Source: Candidatus Blautia excrementipullorum
GTDB lineage: Bacteria > Bacillota > Clostridia > Lachnospirales > Lachnospiraceae
Assembly (NCBI GenBank): GCA_019118645.1
Contig: DWYN01000058.1
Location: 18,392-82,391, forward strand
Direction of reading: 5' to 3'
Length of the DNA stretch: 64,000 nucleotides
Part shown: positions 1 to 7,717 of the stretch, one piece after another
How positions within the stretch are numbered: the first letter of the stretch is position 1
Layout of the letters: the number at the start of each line of letters is the position of its first letter
Program-made: the position numbers and the translations under genes
The notes under the pieces: model-generated
Database searches by the model: none
The model's input: the letters and a program-made list of their open reading frames with translations, nothing else
Told to the model about the DNA's origin: nothing

Positions 1-1394
1 TCCGGCTCTTCCAGAAGCTTGTCGATTTCTCCCTGTACTGTAAGCAGCTGAAGGGGAAGCGGTCCCGGACTTTCCAGAACCTGAAAGTCTTCACATTCCT
101 TTTCAAGCTCCAGGAGCTGGCGGCTGACCTTCCCCAGTGCCCGGAACAGCTTTGCGCTGTATGGCTTCACAAAGCGCCGGGCATCCAGCACTTCTTTTCT
201 GGTGAGGACAGCGCTGTACATTTCTCTTCCCCTCTCTACCAGATTGTGGGCTTCGTCAATCAGGAAAATATAATCTCCTGCCACGTTTTCCCCGAAAAAT
301 CTTTTCAGATGCACGTTCGGATCAAAGGCATAGTTATAGTCACAGATCACCGCGTCCACCCAGACAGCCAGGTCAAGACACATCTCAAAGGGGCAGACTC
401 TGAATTTCTCTGCCTGCGCTAAAATCGCATCCCGGTCAAAAGCCTGTCCGGAAGTCCACAGGTCATAAACTGCTCTGTTCACTCGGTCAAAGTGCCCTTT
501 CGCATAGGGGCATGTTTTTGGCGTACATTCCGGTGTTTCGCAGAAGCACAGCTTTTCTTTTGCCGTTATGACCACCGACTGAAAGAGAAGCCCTTTCTCT
601 CTGAGTATGGAAAACGCATCCTGAGCCACCGTTCTTGTGATTGTCTTTGCCGTCAGATAGAAAATAACATCTCCCCTGCCCTGGCCAAGGGCTCTCACCG
701 CGGGAAAAACTGCAGACATGGTTTTTCCTACTCCGGTGGGCGCCTGCACGAAAATCTGCTTCCGGCTGGAAATCGCATGGTATACTCCCGACACCATTTC
801 TCTCTGCCCTTTTCTGTATGGGAAGGGAAATTCCAGTCCTTCCATGGAAGCGTTTCTCCGGCGGATCCACTGCCTGCGCCAGGATACCCATCTATGGTAT
901 TCATTCAGAAGATTCCGGTACCATTCTCCAAGCTCATCGACGAAAAATGTCTCCCGGAAACGGCGGATTTCCTCTGTATCCAGATTGGCGTAAGTCATTT
1001 GGACTCCGATCTCGCTCAGCCCGTTCTGGCTGGCATAGATCCAGGCATAACACATTGCCTGGGCGCGGTGTACCGCAGCCGGCTCCTCCAGAGAATTCAC
1101 ATCTTTATAAATTCCTTTTATCTCATCAATACAGGCAGTATCCCCTTCCGGCAGAATTCCGTCGGCCCGGCCCTCCACTCGGATCGTAAGATCCTCAAAT
1201 TCCGTATCCAGTTTTAAAGGAACCTCAGCGTGGTAGCCGCCTTTCATCTGTTTCTGAATTTTTCTGTGGAGACGGCTGCCTTTCAGCATCGCCTCCCGGT
1301 CAGCCGCCCCGCTTCCGCTGCTGTCCAGATCACCGCTTCGTAAAATGAATTCCACCAGATTGCGGACAGAAATACGAACAACTTCTTTTTCCAT
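1..1394 (-). CDS. ATP-dependent DNA helicase, XPD/DinG-like, with N-terminal PD-(D/E)XK nuclease domain (3' end outside window)
   Basis: The ORF track misses this gene because it runs off the left edge. I translated it from the ATG at 1394 (MEKEVVRISVRNLVEF). The first ~150 residues carry a Cas4/RecB-like nuclease signature, EGRADGIL followed by IDEIKG. Next come a Walker A motif in QAPTGVGKT, four cysteines of an iron-sulphur domain (CFCETPECTPKTC, then CPFEMC) and the helicase DEAH box in FLIDEAHNLVERG. This order is that of superfamily 2 iron-sulphur helicases (XPD/DinG/Rad3) used in DNA repair. About 465 residues are present and the C-terminal helicase half is missing from the window. The domain assignments are seen directly; a role in repair is inferred from the family. 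The neighbouring radical SAM pair may share that theme. Confidence 0.85.
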   Translation of the reverse strand, partial: MEKEVVRISVRNLVEFILRSGDLDSSGSGAADREAMLKGSRLHRKIQKQMKGGYHAEVPLKLDTEFEDLTIRVEGRADGILPEGDTACIDEIKGIYKDVNSLEEPAAVHRAQAMCYAWIYASQNGLSEIGVQMTYANLDTEEIRRFRETFFVDELGEWYRNLLNEYHRWVSWRRQWIRRRNASMEGLEFPFPYRKGQREMVSGVYHAISSRKQIFVQAPTGVGKTMSAVFPAVRALGQGRGDVIFYLTAKTITRTVAQDAFSILREKGLLFQSVVITAKEKLCFCETPECTPKTCPYAKGHFDRVNRAVYDLWTSGQAFDRDAILAQAEKFRVCPFEMCLDLAVWVDAVICDYNYAFDPNVHLKRFFGENVAGDYIFLIDEAHNLVERGREMYSAVLTRKEVLDARRFVKPYSAKLFRALGKVSRQLLELEKECEDFQVLESPGPLPLQLLTVQGEIDKLLEEP

Positions 1395-1440
1395 ATCAGT
1401 CTTATACCTTCCCCTGAAACAATCTTCGGGCCTGCAACTG

Positions 1441-1474
1441 TAAAAGGCGCATATCTTATCAGGATATACGCCTC
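1441..1474 (-). terminator. Intrinsic terminator after the HPr-like gene
   Basis: On the minus strand a GGCGTATATC / GATATGCGCC stem with a short loop is followed by TTTT, 20 bases after the stop codon of the HPr-like gene. Confidence 0.7.
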
Positions 1475-1493
1475 AAATACTCATATTTTCTGG

Positions 1494-1721
1494 TCAGCCC
1501 ACGGCAAATTTCGCTATCACTTCATTAAAGCCCGGATTATCACCATAGCATTTAACCGTAAGCTCTTTCGTCAGATCCATACTTAAAATACCCAGTATTG
1601 ATTTTGCATCGATAATAATTCTGTTATAGAAAATGTCTATATCAAAATCACATTTACTTGCCGCATTCACAAACTCTCTTACATCTTCCGCCGCATTTAA
1701 TCTGATCTGATGCTGCACCAT
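1494..1721 (-). CDS. HPr-like (Crh-like) phosphocarrier homologue lacking the active-site histidine
   Basis: 75 residues. The track starts at 1745, but AGGAGG lies inside that extension, 9 bases before the ATG at 1721, so the shorter start is preferred. The fold signature of HPr is clear: FVNAASKCDFDIDI, then DAKSILGILSM, which contains the regulatory serine (Ser41 here, equivalent to Ser46 of HPr). By alignment the position of catalytic His15 is alanine (LNAAEDVREF instead of GIHARPA). HPr needs His15 to pass phosphate through the sugar phosphotransferase system. Bacillus Crh also lacks His15 and works only through Ser46-P as a co-regulator of catabolite repression. I infer a regulatory, Crh-like role. 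It is monocistronic, with a terminator just downstream. Confidence 0.8.
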   Translation of the reverse strand: MVQHQIRLNAAEDVREFVNAASKCDFDIDIFYNRIIIDAKSILGILSMDLTKELTVKCYGDNPGFNEVIAKFAVG

Positions 1722-1873
1722 CTTCTTTAACCTCCTGATTGACATGATATCTTATCATTGCGTATTTTGTCACCGCATTTTTCATTTGTCAACAGAATTA
1801 AATCTTTCTTTACATTTTTCAACAAATTAACTAATTATTCCCTTGAAAAATCCTCCTTTTCTATTCATTAAGA

Positions 1874-2647
1874 CTATGAAAATTCTGTCATATTTGAACG
1901 AAATTTTAAGGGAACGAACTGCTTCTGAAGTTCCGGATTCTCTCTTTCCGGGATTGCAACGGACTGGCAGAACGCCCTCCACAGGTTCTCATATTCATCT
2001 GCGCCGGCTATTCTTTTCTCTTCCTCCTGATCAGCGCGGACCTCCCTGTATACTGTACATTCACCGCCTTTTGGATGCGTTACAACCTTATGTCTGGCCT
2101 GATCATAGATCATCCAGTTCTCATTCGGAAAACGGTCAGCAAAATGAGGAGCCAGAAATTCCAGTATGTCATTCTGCGGCGAAACAGCAGAATACAGGAC
2201 GCCTCCCCCGAGTTCGCGGAAACGGACAAATCCGTAAAATCTGTGAAGCTCATGCCTTACTTTCACCTGCAGAGAAGAGACAAGATTTACCGCCGGGTCT
2301 GCCAGAGCTTCCAGCACATGTCTGTCGCACCGGCCCTGTCCAAGCGCCCTTCTGAGAAGGTAAAAGACAGCCGTCCCTTTATCCGGGTGCGTAGATACCG
2401 CCGCATAACAGACCGCCCGGTAAGTAGTTTCCCCCAGTTTTTTTCTTACGGATCTGGCTACTTTCGCTGCCTTTTCACTGTCCGGCGGAATCTCCATAAT
2501 GGTGCTGAACAGTTCCGGATATTCCGGTTCACAGGTAGCAATCTCTACCTGAAGTCCCCTGGCTCCCCATAGCCATCCATCATATACTGCGGTAAAAATC
2601 CCCTCCACAGAGTCCTGACAGACCAGTATTTTTTTCTCATAAGCCAT
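1874..2647 (-). CDS. DUF4130/TIGR03915-family probable DNA metabolism protein
   Basis: 257 residues starting MAYEKKILVCQDSVEG. The ATG at 2647 is chosen over the track start at 2689 because GGAGG precedes it closely and the upstream extension lies inside the radical SAM gene. The family (TIGR03915, 'SAM_7_link_chp') occurs beside, and in some genomes fused to, a uracil-DNA-glycosylase-type domain, and nearly always next to the radical SAM family TIGR03916. Here it is not fused. The start overlaps the end of the radical SAM gene by 11 bases, so the two are translationally coupled and probably act together on DNA. The biochemical activity is unknown. The 3' end is followed by about 150 AT-rich bases before the HPr-like gene. 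Confidence 0.8.
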   Translation of the reverse strand: MAYEKKILVCQDSVEGIFTAVYDGWLWGARGLQVEIATCEPEYPELFSTIMEIPPDSEKAAKVARSVRKKLGETTYRAVCYAAVSTHPDKGTAVFYLLRRALGQGRCDRHVLEALADPAVNLVSSLQVKVRHELHRFYGFVRFRELGGGVLYSAVSPQNDILEFLAPHFADRFPNENWMIYDQARHKVVTHPKGGECTVYREVRADQEEEKRIAGADEYENLWRAFCQSVAIPERENPELQKQFVPLKFRSNMTEFS

Positions 2648-3965
2648 TGCCGACGCCTCCTTCCGTGCAGGCAGAGAAATTCCAGTCATCGAAAAGAGAA
2701 ATCTGGCGATAGGTGATTCCGGCAGATGAATCGGAGATCTTACTTTCCTGACTCAGCAAATTTCTCACTATATAATCCTCTTCCATTTTCACCGGATACA
2801 TCTGCCGTCCGTTGCAGGTAATAAAATAAATAGCTCTTTTCAAAACCACGCCTATTTTGCGAAGATCAGAAAAATCAAGTGTATGATATCTTCTGGCTCC
2901 GACTATCCTTCTGGCCGACTTTTCACCAATCCCCGGCACCCTCAGAAGCATCCAGTAGTCTGCCCTGTTGATTTCCACAGGAAAGTTCTCCAGATGGCTG
3001 ACCGCCCAGTCGCATTTCGGATCAAGAAAAAGATTAAAATTCGGATGCTTTTCTGACAGCAGCTCCTCAGCCTGAAATCCGTAAAAGCGCATCAGCCAGT
3101 CCGCCTGATACAGCCTGTGCTCTCTCAGAAGCGGCGGACCCTGGGGGAGCACCGGCAGCGCCCGGTCCTCATTGACCGATACAAAAGCAGAGTAGAAGAC
3201 TCTTTTCAGAGAGAAATTCCGGTACAGAGCCTCCGCCACCGATATGATCTGAAAGTCACTCTCCCCTGATGCTCCGATGATCATCTGCGTGCTCTGTCCC
3301 GCAGGAACAAACCTTGGCGTATGCCGGTAAACTGCCAATTCCGCTTTATTTTCCTCGGATCCGATCTGTATCTGCTTCATTGGCCTGAGAATCGTTCTCC
3401 GGCTTTTGTGAGGCGCCAGGCGCTTCAGGCTCTCGGCAGTGGAAAGTTCCAGGTTGACGCTCATGCGGTCCGCCAGGTATCCGGCTCTCTGTATCAGTTC
3501 CGGAGATGCTCCCGGAATCGCCTTCAAATGAATATATCCGCGGAAATGATAGCGGTTCCTGAGTATCTCGGCGGAACGTACCAGCTCTTCCATTGTCTCG
3601 TCCGGCGAGCCTTTTACGCCGGAGCTTAAAAACAGCCCCTCTATATAGTTTCTTCTGTAGAATTCTATCGTAAGGCGGCTGATCTCCTCCGGAGTAAAAC
3701 TGGCTCTCACAATATCGTTGGAAGAACGGTTCAGGCAGTATTTGCAGTCGTAAACACACTCGTTGGTATACAGCACCTTAAGAAGGCTGATGCACCGGCC
3801 ATCGCTGGAAAAGCTATGGCAGATACCGGCTCCTATGCTGTTTCCCATTCCCTGGCCGCCGCCCTTCCTGTCCACCCCGCTGGATGTGCAGGCCACATCG
3901 TACTTCGCCGCATCAGATAAAATCTGAAGTTTTTCCATTATCGTCATGGATTCCCGCGTAATCAT
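2637..3965 (-). CDS. Putative DNA modification/repair radical SAM protein (TIGR03916-like)
   Basis: 442 residues from the ATG at 3965, which has GGAGGG 6 bases upstream; the extra 25 residues in the track would start inside the promoter. The N-terminal half has the radical SAM cluster motif CVYDCKYC (C-x3-C-x2-C), which binds the [4Fe-4S] cluster used to cleave S-adenosylmethionine. The C-terminal part has a helix-hairpin-helix DNA-binding motif (VPGIGEKSARRIV). Members are annotated as putative DNA modification or repair enzymes linked to uracil-DNA glycosylase-like partners, and no substrate is established. Its promoter contains two matching CAAAC-N4-GTTTG operators. It forms an overlapping two-gene operon with the DUF4130 gene. 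Confidence 0.88.
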   Translation of the reverse strand: MITRESMTIMEKLQILSDAAKYDVACTSSGVDRKGGGQGMGNSIGAGICHSFSSDGRCISLLKVLYTNECVYDCKYCLNRSSNDIVRASFTPEEISRLTIEFYRRNYIEGLFLSSGVKGSPDETMEELVRSAEILRNRYHFRGYIHLKAIPGASPELIQRAGYLADRMSVNLELSTAESLKRLAPHKSRRTILRPMKQIQIGSEENKAELAVYRHTPRFVPAGQSTQMIIGASGESDFQIISVAEALYRNFSLKRVFYSAFVSVNEDRALPVLPQGPPLLREHRLYQADWLMRFYGFQAEELLSEKHPNFNLFLDPKCDWAVSHLENFPVEINRADYWMLLRVPGIGEKSARRIVGARRYHTLDFSDLRKIGVVLKRAIYFITCNGRQMYPVKMEEDYIVRNLLSQESKISDSSAGITYRQISLFDDWNFSACTEGGVGNGL

Positions 3966-3975
3966 AGTCTCCCTC

Positions 3976-3989
3976 CAAACAAATGTTTG
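3976..3989. promoter_or_regulatory. Operator 1 (CAAAC-N4-GTTTG) between -10 and the radical SAM start
   Basis: CAAACAAATGTTTG has 6-base arms (CAAACA/TGTTTG). It is the exact reverse complement of operator 2, with centres 27 bp apart. It sits just after the -10 box and next to the ribosome binding site, where a bound repressor would block initiation. Confidence 0.6.
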
Positions 3990-3993
3990 TATT

Positions 3994-4022
3994 ATTCTAT
4001 TCCAAACATTTGTTTGTGTCAA
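3994..4022 (-). promoter_or_regulatory. Sigma-A promoter of the radical SAM/DUF4130 operon
   Basis: -35 TTGACA (4017-4022), 17-base spacer, -10 TAGAAT (3994-3999) on the minus strand. Operator 2 fills most of the spacer. Confidence 0.75.
4003..4016. promoter_or_regulatory. Operator 2 (CAAAC-N4-GTTTG) in the spacer of the radical SAM promoter
   Basis: CAAACATTTGTTTG lies between -35 and -10. The layout resembles a LexA box (CGAAC-N4-GTTCG) with one base changed per arm, but TetR-type sites can look similar, so the regulator is not assigned. Confidence 0.6.
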
Positions 4023-4041
4023 CCCAATAAAACGGGACAAT

Positions 4042-4075
4042 AAAAAAATCCCAGAATATTTCTGAGATTTTTTTT
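4042..4075 (-). terminator. Terminator after aspartokinase
   Basis: AAAATCTCAG and CTGGGATTTT form a stem around AAATATT, followed by a T-run on the minus strand, 25 bases past the lysC stop and just before the radical SAM promoter. The A-run on the other side suggests it could work both ways. Confidence 0.75.
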
Positions 4076-4099
4076 ATGCTCTTTTTCTATTTTGTCCGA

Positions 4100-5419
4100 T
4101 CAGATCTGCGTCATCACAAAAATGTCGTAAATCGCTTTCACAGCAGCCTCAAAATCCCTGTTTTCCACACCGATAATAATATTCAGCTCGCTGGATCCCT
4201 GATCGATCATCTTCACATTCACATGGGCATGGGCCAAAGCGGAAAATACACGGCCGGCCGTCCCTCTCTGGGATTTCATTCCCCGTCCTACAACCGCGAT
4301 CAGAGCCAGATCTGATTCCATCTCTATAAAATCCGGATTTACCGCACGGTGGATTCCGGCAATCACCTGCTGTTCCTTTTCCTCAAATTCGTCCTGGTGA
4401 ACATAAACCGTCATTGTATCAATTCCGGAGGGAACATGCTCAAAATTAATTCCCTGTTCCTCAAATACCTGAAGAACCTTCCTTCCGAATCCAATTTCGC
4501 TGTTCATCATGGATTTTTCAATATTAATGGAGCAGAAGCCTTTTTTTCCGGCAATTCCGGTAATCACATATTTCGGTTTGCGGCAGGTGCTCTCCACAAT
4601 CAGCGTACCCTTGTCCTCCGGACGGTTGGTATTTCTGATATTGATGGGGATCCCCTCTTTCTGAACCGGGAAGATCGCGTCCTCGTGAAGGACCGTAGCT
4701 CCCATATAGGACAGCTCACGCAGTTCACGGTAAGTGATCGTCTCAATCACTGCCGGATCATCCACGATTCTTGGATCTGTCACCAGGAAGCCGGAAACAT
4801 CTGTCCAGTTCTCATAGAGATCCGCATGCACCGCTTTTGCCACCAGAGATCCGGTGATATCGGAGCCTCCTCTGGAAAAAGTTTTCACTGTGCCGTCTTC
4901 CATAGCTCCATAAAAGCCCGGAACGACTGCGCGCTCACATTTTGAAAGACGCTTTTCAAGAAGCCTGTCTGTTTTTTCTTCGTCAAAAACACCGTTTTTG
5001 TCAAAGCGGATCACCGAAGCCGCGTCTACGAACTCATATCCGAGATAAGCCGCCATAATCTTTCCGTTCAGGAACTCGCCTCTGGACGCCGCGTAATCTG
5101 TACCTGCCTGGGCCCGAAAATCCTCCTCGATCTGTCTGAACTCTTCCTCCAGGGACAGATCCAGCTCCAGGCCTTTGATGATTTCATAGTATCGCTCCTT
5201 GATTTCCGCCAGCATCCCGCTGAAATCTTCTCCTGCCGCCGCGCTCTTATAGCAGGAGTACAAAAGATCCGTCACCTTAATATCTTCCGGAAATCTTTTG
5301 CCGGGGGCAGACGGCACCACATAGCGTCTGCTCTCCTCGCTCCTGATGATTTCTCCCACTTTGCGGAACTGGTCGGAATTGGCCAGGGAACTTCCTCCGA
5401 ATTTTACAACTTTCTTCAT
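4100..5419 (-). CDS. lysC: Aspartate kinase
   Basis: 439 residues. Aspartokinase phosphorylates aspartate, the first step to lysine, threonine, methionine and diaminopimelate for the cell wall. The N-terminus MKKVVKFGGSSLAN is the nucleotide-binding signature of the amino-acid kinase fold, and FSRGGSDITG is the second conserved motif. The C-terminal ~140 residues contain two ACT-type segments (ITGIAGKKGFCSINIEKS and ALIAVVGRGM), the usual allosteric sites for end-product inhibition. Length matches the monofunctional class. It stands alone between a promoter and a terminator, with no homoserine dehydrogenase or dapA neighbour. Confidence 0.93.
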   Translation of the reverse strand: MKKVVKFGGSSLANSDQFRKVGEIIRSEESRRYVVPSAPGKRFPEDIKVTDLLYSCYKSAAAGEDFSGMLAEIKERYYEIIKGLELDLSLEEEFRQIEEDFRAQAGTDYAASRGEFLNGKIMAAYLGYEFVDAASVIRFDKNGVFDEEKTDRLLEKRLSKCERAVVPGFYGAMEDGTVKTFSRGGSDITGSLVAKAVHADLYENWTDVSGFLVTDPRIVDDPAVIETITYRELRELSYMGATVLHEDAIFPVQKEGIPINIRNTNRPEDKGTLIVESTCRKPKYVITGIAGKKGFCSINIEKSMMNSEIGFGRKVLQVFEEQGINFEHVPSGIDTMTVYVHQDEFEEKEQQVIAGIHRAVNPDFIEMESDLALIAVVGRGMKSQRGTAGRVFSALAHAHVNVKMIDQGSSELNIIIGVENRDFEAAVKAIYDIFVMTQI

Positions 5420-5472
5420 GATAATGCTCTCACCCTTCTGTAATTCTCTTTTCCAATAAAAATCTGTATTCT

Positions 5473-5501
5473 ATTTTATTGAAAAACAGAGGATTTTGCA
5501 A
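5473..5501 (-). promoter_or_regulatory. Likely lysC promoter
   Basis: -35 TTGCAA (5496-5501), 17-base spacer, -10 TAAAAT (5473-5478), about 55 bases upstream of the start codon. Confidence 0.5.
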
Positions 5502-5522
5502 GCATTTCTTTTGGATGTTTAT

Positions 5523-5804
5523 TTATGCGCAGTACTCCCGGAGAACATTCTGAAGCGCGGAAGCGCTGCTGGAATGACATCTGCACACCGGAATCGATTT
5601 TCTCTTTGCCTCTTCCACGGCGCAGTTTACCATTTTATGAGATACCGTACTGGTAAACAGGATCAGAAGATCCGGATCCCCGATTTTTTTCTTCATTGCC
5701 CCTTTTTCTTTCGCAAAAATCTTCGCCTTGCATCCATAGCATTTACAGATGTCCTCATACTGACATACCATACGTTCATTCCCGCCTACGATTACGATAC
5801 TCAT
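5523..5804 (-). CDS. DUF2325 domain-containing protein
   Basis: 93 residues matching the small DUF2325 family: an N-terminal MSIVIVGGNERM, a cysteine-containing CKCYGCKAKIF segment, a conserved FTSTVSHKM block and a CRCHSSSASALQNVL end. These proteins are common in Firmicutes. Their function is not established; the conserved cysteines and frequent association with metal transport genes hint at metal or redox binding. It has its own upstream region with two inverted repeats and no obvious operon partner. Start ATG follows an AGGAGAGGTG ribosome site. Confidence 0.85.
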   Translation of the reverse strand: MSIVIVGGNERMVCQYEDICKCYGCKAKIFAKEKGAMKKKIGDPDLLILFTSTVSHKMVNCAVEEAKRKSIPVCRCHSSSASALQNVLREYCA

Positions 5805-5820
5805 ATATCACCTCTCCTTT

Positions 5821-5836
5821 GTTAATCTAAACTAAC
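5821..5836. promoter_or_regulatory. Inverted repeat GTTAATCTAAACTAAC upstream of DUF2325
   Basis: Imperfect palindrome with GTTA/TAAC ends, 17 bases upstream of the DUF2325 start. It shares the GTTAG/CTAAC theme with the neighbouring repeat. DtxR-type iron regulators use TTAGGTTAG-like half-sites, so metal regulation is possible but unproven. Confidence 0.35.
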
Positions 5837-5853
5837 TTCTGTTTTTAAAATTA

Positions 5854-5871
5854 AGTTAGCAAAAGCTAACT
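5854..5871. promoter_or_regulatory. Perfect inverted repeat AGTTAGC-N4-GCTAACT upstream of DUF2325
   Basis: AGTTAGCAAAAGCTAACT has seven-base arms and a 4-base centre, about 50 bases upstream of the DUF2325 start. It is a candidate operator. Confidence 0.45.
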
Positions 5872-5926
5872 GTGTATTGAAATACTACCACACTTTTTTT
5901 GATTTGTCAAAGGATTTTTCATTTTT

Positions 5927-6637
5927 TTACCGCTTATTTTTGTCATACTCGGATATGCCGCATACAGTAAGCACGCTGCCGTTCACCTGAAAGCGGATAT
6001 TTTTTTTGCCGTAGGCGAGCCCGTATACACGGTCCGGATCTGACTGATAGCCGGGACGGGGATCATTTTCCAGAACCTCCGTAAGGGCCCTTCTCTTCTC
6101 TTCCGGAATCATTTCCAGCCATTCTTCCGGAAAAACCACCTGCAGTTTATGATCCTCGATACGGTCCGTAAATCCGCCTGAGGCTTCCGGATGACTGTCG
6201 GACGGTATATAGGGCTTAATGTCAAAGATAGGCGTCCCATCCATCAGATCAGCTCCGGAAACATAAAGCACCGGCCCCAGGTCCCGCTGAAATTCTATTT
6301 TATCCAGACGGACTGAGGAAAGGCCCAGGCTGTTCGGCCTGAAGGGAGACCTGGTGGCAAACACTCCCTTCCGCACATTTCCGCCCAGCCGGGGCGGCCT
6401 GACTGTAGGCGACCAGGTATCCCTGACATTTTCCGAAAACTGCCAGATCAGCCAGATATGGGTATATTCCTCCAGCCCCCGAAAAGCCTCCGGTACCCGG
6501 TATTCCGGTTCAAAAACGATCCGGGCATGCTGTTCCTTCAGTCTGCCGCTCTGATGAGGAATTCCGAATTTCTCCGGAAAATCATTGTGAATCCTTGCAA
6601 TTGCCCTGATTTCTGCTGTCACTTTATCTTCATGCAT
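5927..6637 (-). CDS. trmO: tRNA (N6-threonylcarbamoyladenosine37-N6)-methyltransferase TrmO
   Basis: 236 residues. TrmO adds a methyl group to t6A37 of tRNA-Thr using S-adenosylmethionine. The conserved blocks of the TsaA/YaeB family are present: IARIHNDFPEKFGIPHQ, FATRSPFRPNSLGLS, and DLMDGTPIFDIKPYIPSD. The ATG at 6637 is preferred over the track start at 6670: GAGGA lies 9 bases before it, and it overlaps the SGNH gene stop by 8 bases (ATGCATGA), which indicates translational coupling. A link between a tRNA methylase and an envelope acyltransferase pair is probably co-transcription only. Confidence 0.9.
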   Translation of the reverse strand: MHEDKVTAEIRAIARIHNDFPEKFGIPHQSGRLKEQHARIVFEPEYRVPEAFRGLEEYTHIWLIWQFSENVRDTWSPTVRPPRLGGNVRKGVFATRSPFRPNSLGLSSVRLDKIEFQRDLGPVLYVSGADLMDGTPIFDIKPYIPSDSHPEASGGFTDRIEDHKLQVVFPEEWLEMIPEEKRRALTEVLENDPRPGYQSDPDRVYGLAYGKKNIRFQVNGSVLTVCGISEYDKNKR

Positions 6638-7709
6638 TACCCGATTCCTCGAACACACTGTCATAATCAAAAGAAAGATAAAAGTCCTCCGTCTTCTGGA
6701 TTTTCTCCTGATAGTTTTCCTCGGTCAGAAGACCTTCTCCTTCATATATCCAGTCGATGAGTTTGTCGCTGATTTTGGATCCGTAATGTGTGGGATCCAT
6801 ATAATTGTCCAGATTTTCTGTTATATCAAAATGATCCGCAAAGGTATAAAGCTTTACATTGTCATAGGGAAGCAGAAGTTCCGCCTGAAGCTTTTCCGCT
6901 TCAAAATAGCGGATCAGATCTCCGTTTCGTTCCGCCTCATCCCAGAAGGCGACACTGTAGGGCGGCGTGTAGAAATAAAACATTGTATCCGGATTTTCTT
7001 CCACTGTCCTCAGCACATTCTCTGTCACGTTATCCGTTACGGTCTCTCTGTCCTCTTCGGAGAACGGCTTCTGCTCTTCGGCTTTTGTTTCCGGTCTCTG
7101 ATAGGCCTCCAGCACATGTTCTTTTCCAACGGGATGCTCCCATTCCCAAAAACTGTAATCGTCCATGGAAGTGGTCTTTTTCCCGTCCAGATTGTATTTG
7201 ATTACAGGCAGAGTGCTGTCCAGAAAAATTTCTTTGTTGAATACATAGTTGACGTCATTGAAAATATTGTCGTCATAGAGATAATCCGGATAGTCATTGT
7301 AATTGCGGACTTCTCCGGCCTGAAAAATTTTATTGTAGTCCAGGCAGCGGAAAATGCACTTTGTATCCGGATTTTCTTCCAGGACCTTCCTCACTTCCTG
7401 GTCAATGACATAATAGGTTTCCGCCGTATAGGTAACTTTAATAGACTTTGTCCCGAACAGTTTATCAAACTGGGATGCCTTAAAGTTCTGCATCATGGAA
7501 GTCCCCACTATAGCAGCGTCATAATCATAAGTTTTGATAATCCCGTCATTGAGGTATCTCTCCATTCCGTCAACCAGAGGATATTCCACACCATCCAGGG
7601 CCTTATGAAAATGGAAGAACGGATCCAGCACCACCGTGGCCCCTCCGGCTATAATAAGAGCGGCTGCCGTCCCTCCCAAAACAACTTGTACAAATCTGCG
7701 GCTGTTCAT
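6630..7709 (-). CDS. SGNH/GDSL-like membrane-anchored partner of the MBOAT acyltransferase
   Basis: 359 residues with one N-terminal membrane anchor (VVLGGTAAALIIAGGATVVL); the rest lies outside the membrane. A GTSMMQNF motif near residue 70 holds the likely nucleophilic serine, and DPTHYGSK near the C-terminus gives the D-x-x-H of the SGNH hydrolase fold. In DltBD, AlgIJX and PatAB type systems such a protein receives an acyl group from the MBOAT partner and transfers it to a cell-surface polymer. The MBOAT gene lies 8 bases upstream in the same operon. The acylated polymer is not known here; no dltA/C or polysaccharide genes are adjacent. Confidence 0.78.
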   Translation of the reverse strand: MNSRRFVQVVLGGTAAALIIAGGATVVLDPFFHFHKALDGVEYPLVDGMERYLNDGIIKTYDYDAAIVGTSMMQNFKASQFDKLFGTKSIKVTYTAETYYVIDQEVRKVLEENPDTKCIFRCLDYNKIFQAGEVRNYNDYPDYLYDDNIFNDVNYVFNKEIFLDSTLPVIKYNLDGKKTTSMDDYSFWEWEHPVGKEHVLEAYQRPETKAEEQKPFSEEDRETVTDNVTENVLRTVEENPDTMFYFYTPPYSVAFWDEAERNGDLIRYFEAEKLQAELLLPYDNVKLYTFADHFDITENLDNYMDPTHYGSKISDKLIDWIYEGEGLLTEENYQEKIQKTEDFYLSFDYDSVFEESGNA

Positions 7710-7717
7710 TATTCCTC

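Noticed and set aside
492-1217. 241-residue plus-strand ORF at the left edge
   Set aside because: It is a shadow of the nuclease-helicase gene on the other strand, which has clear conserved motifs.
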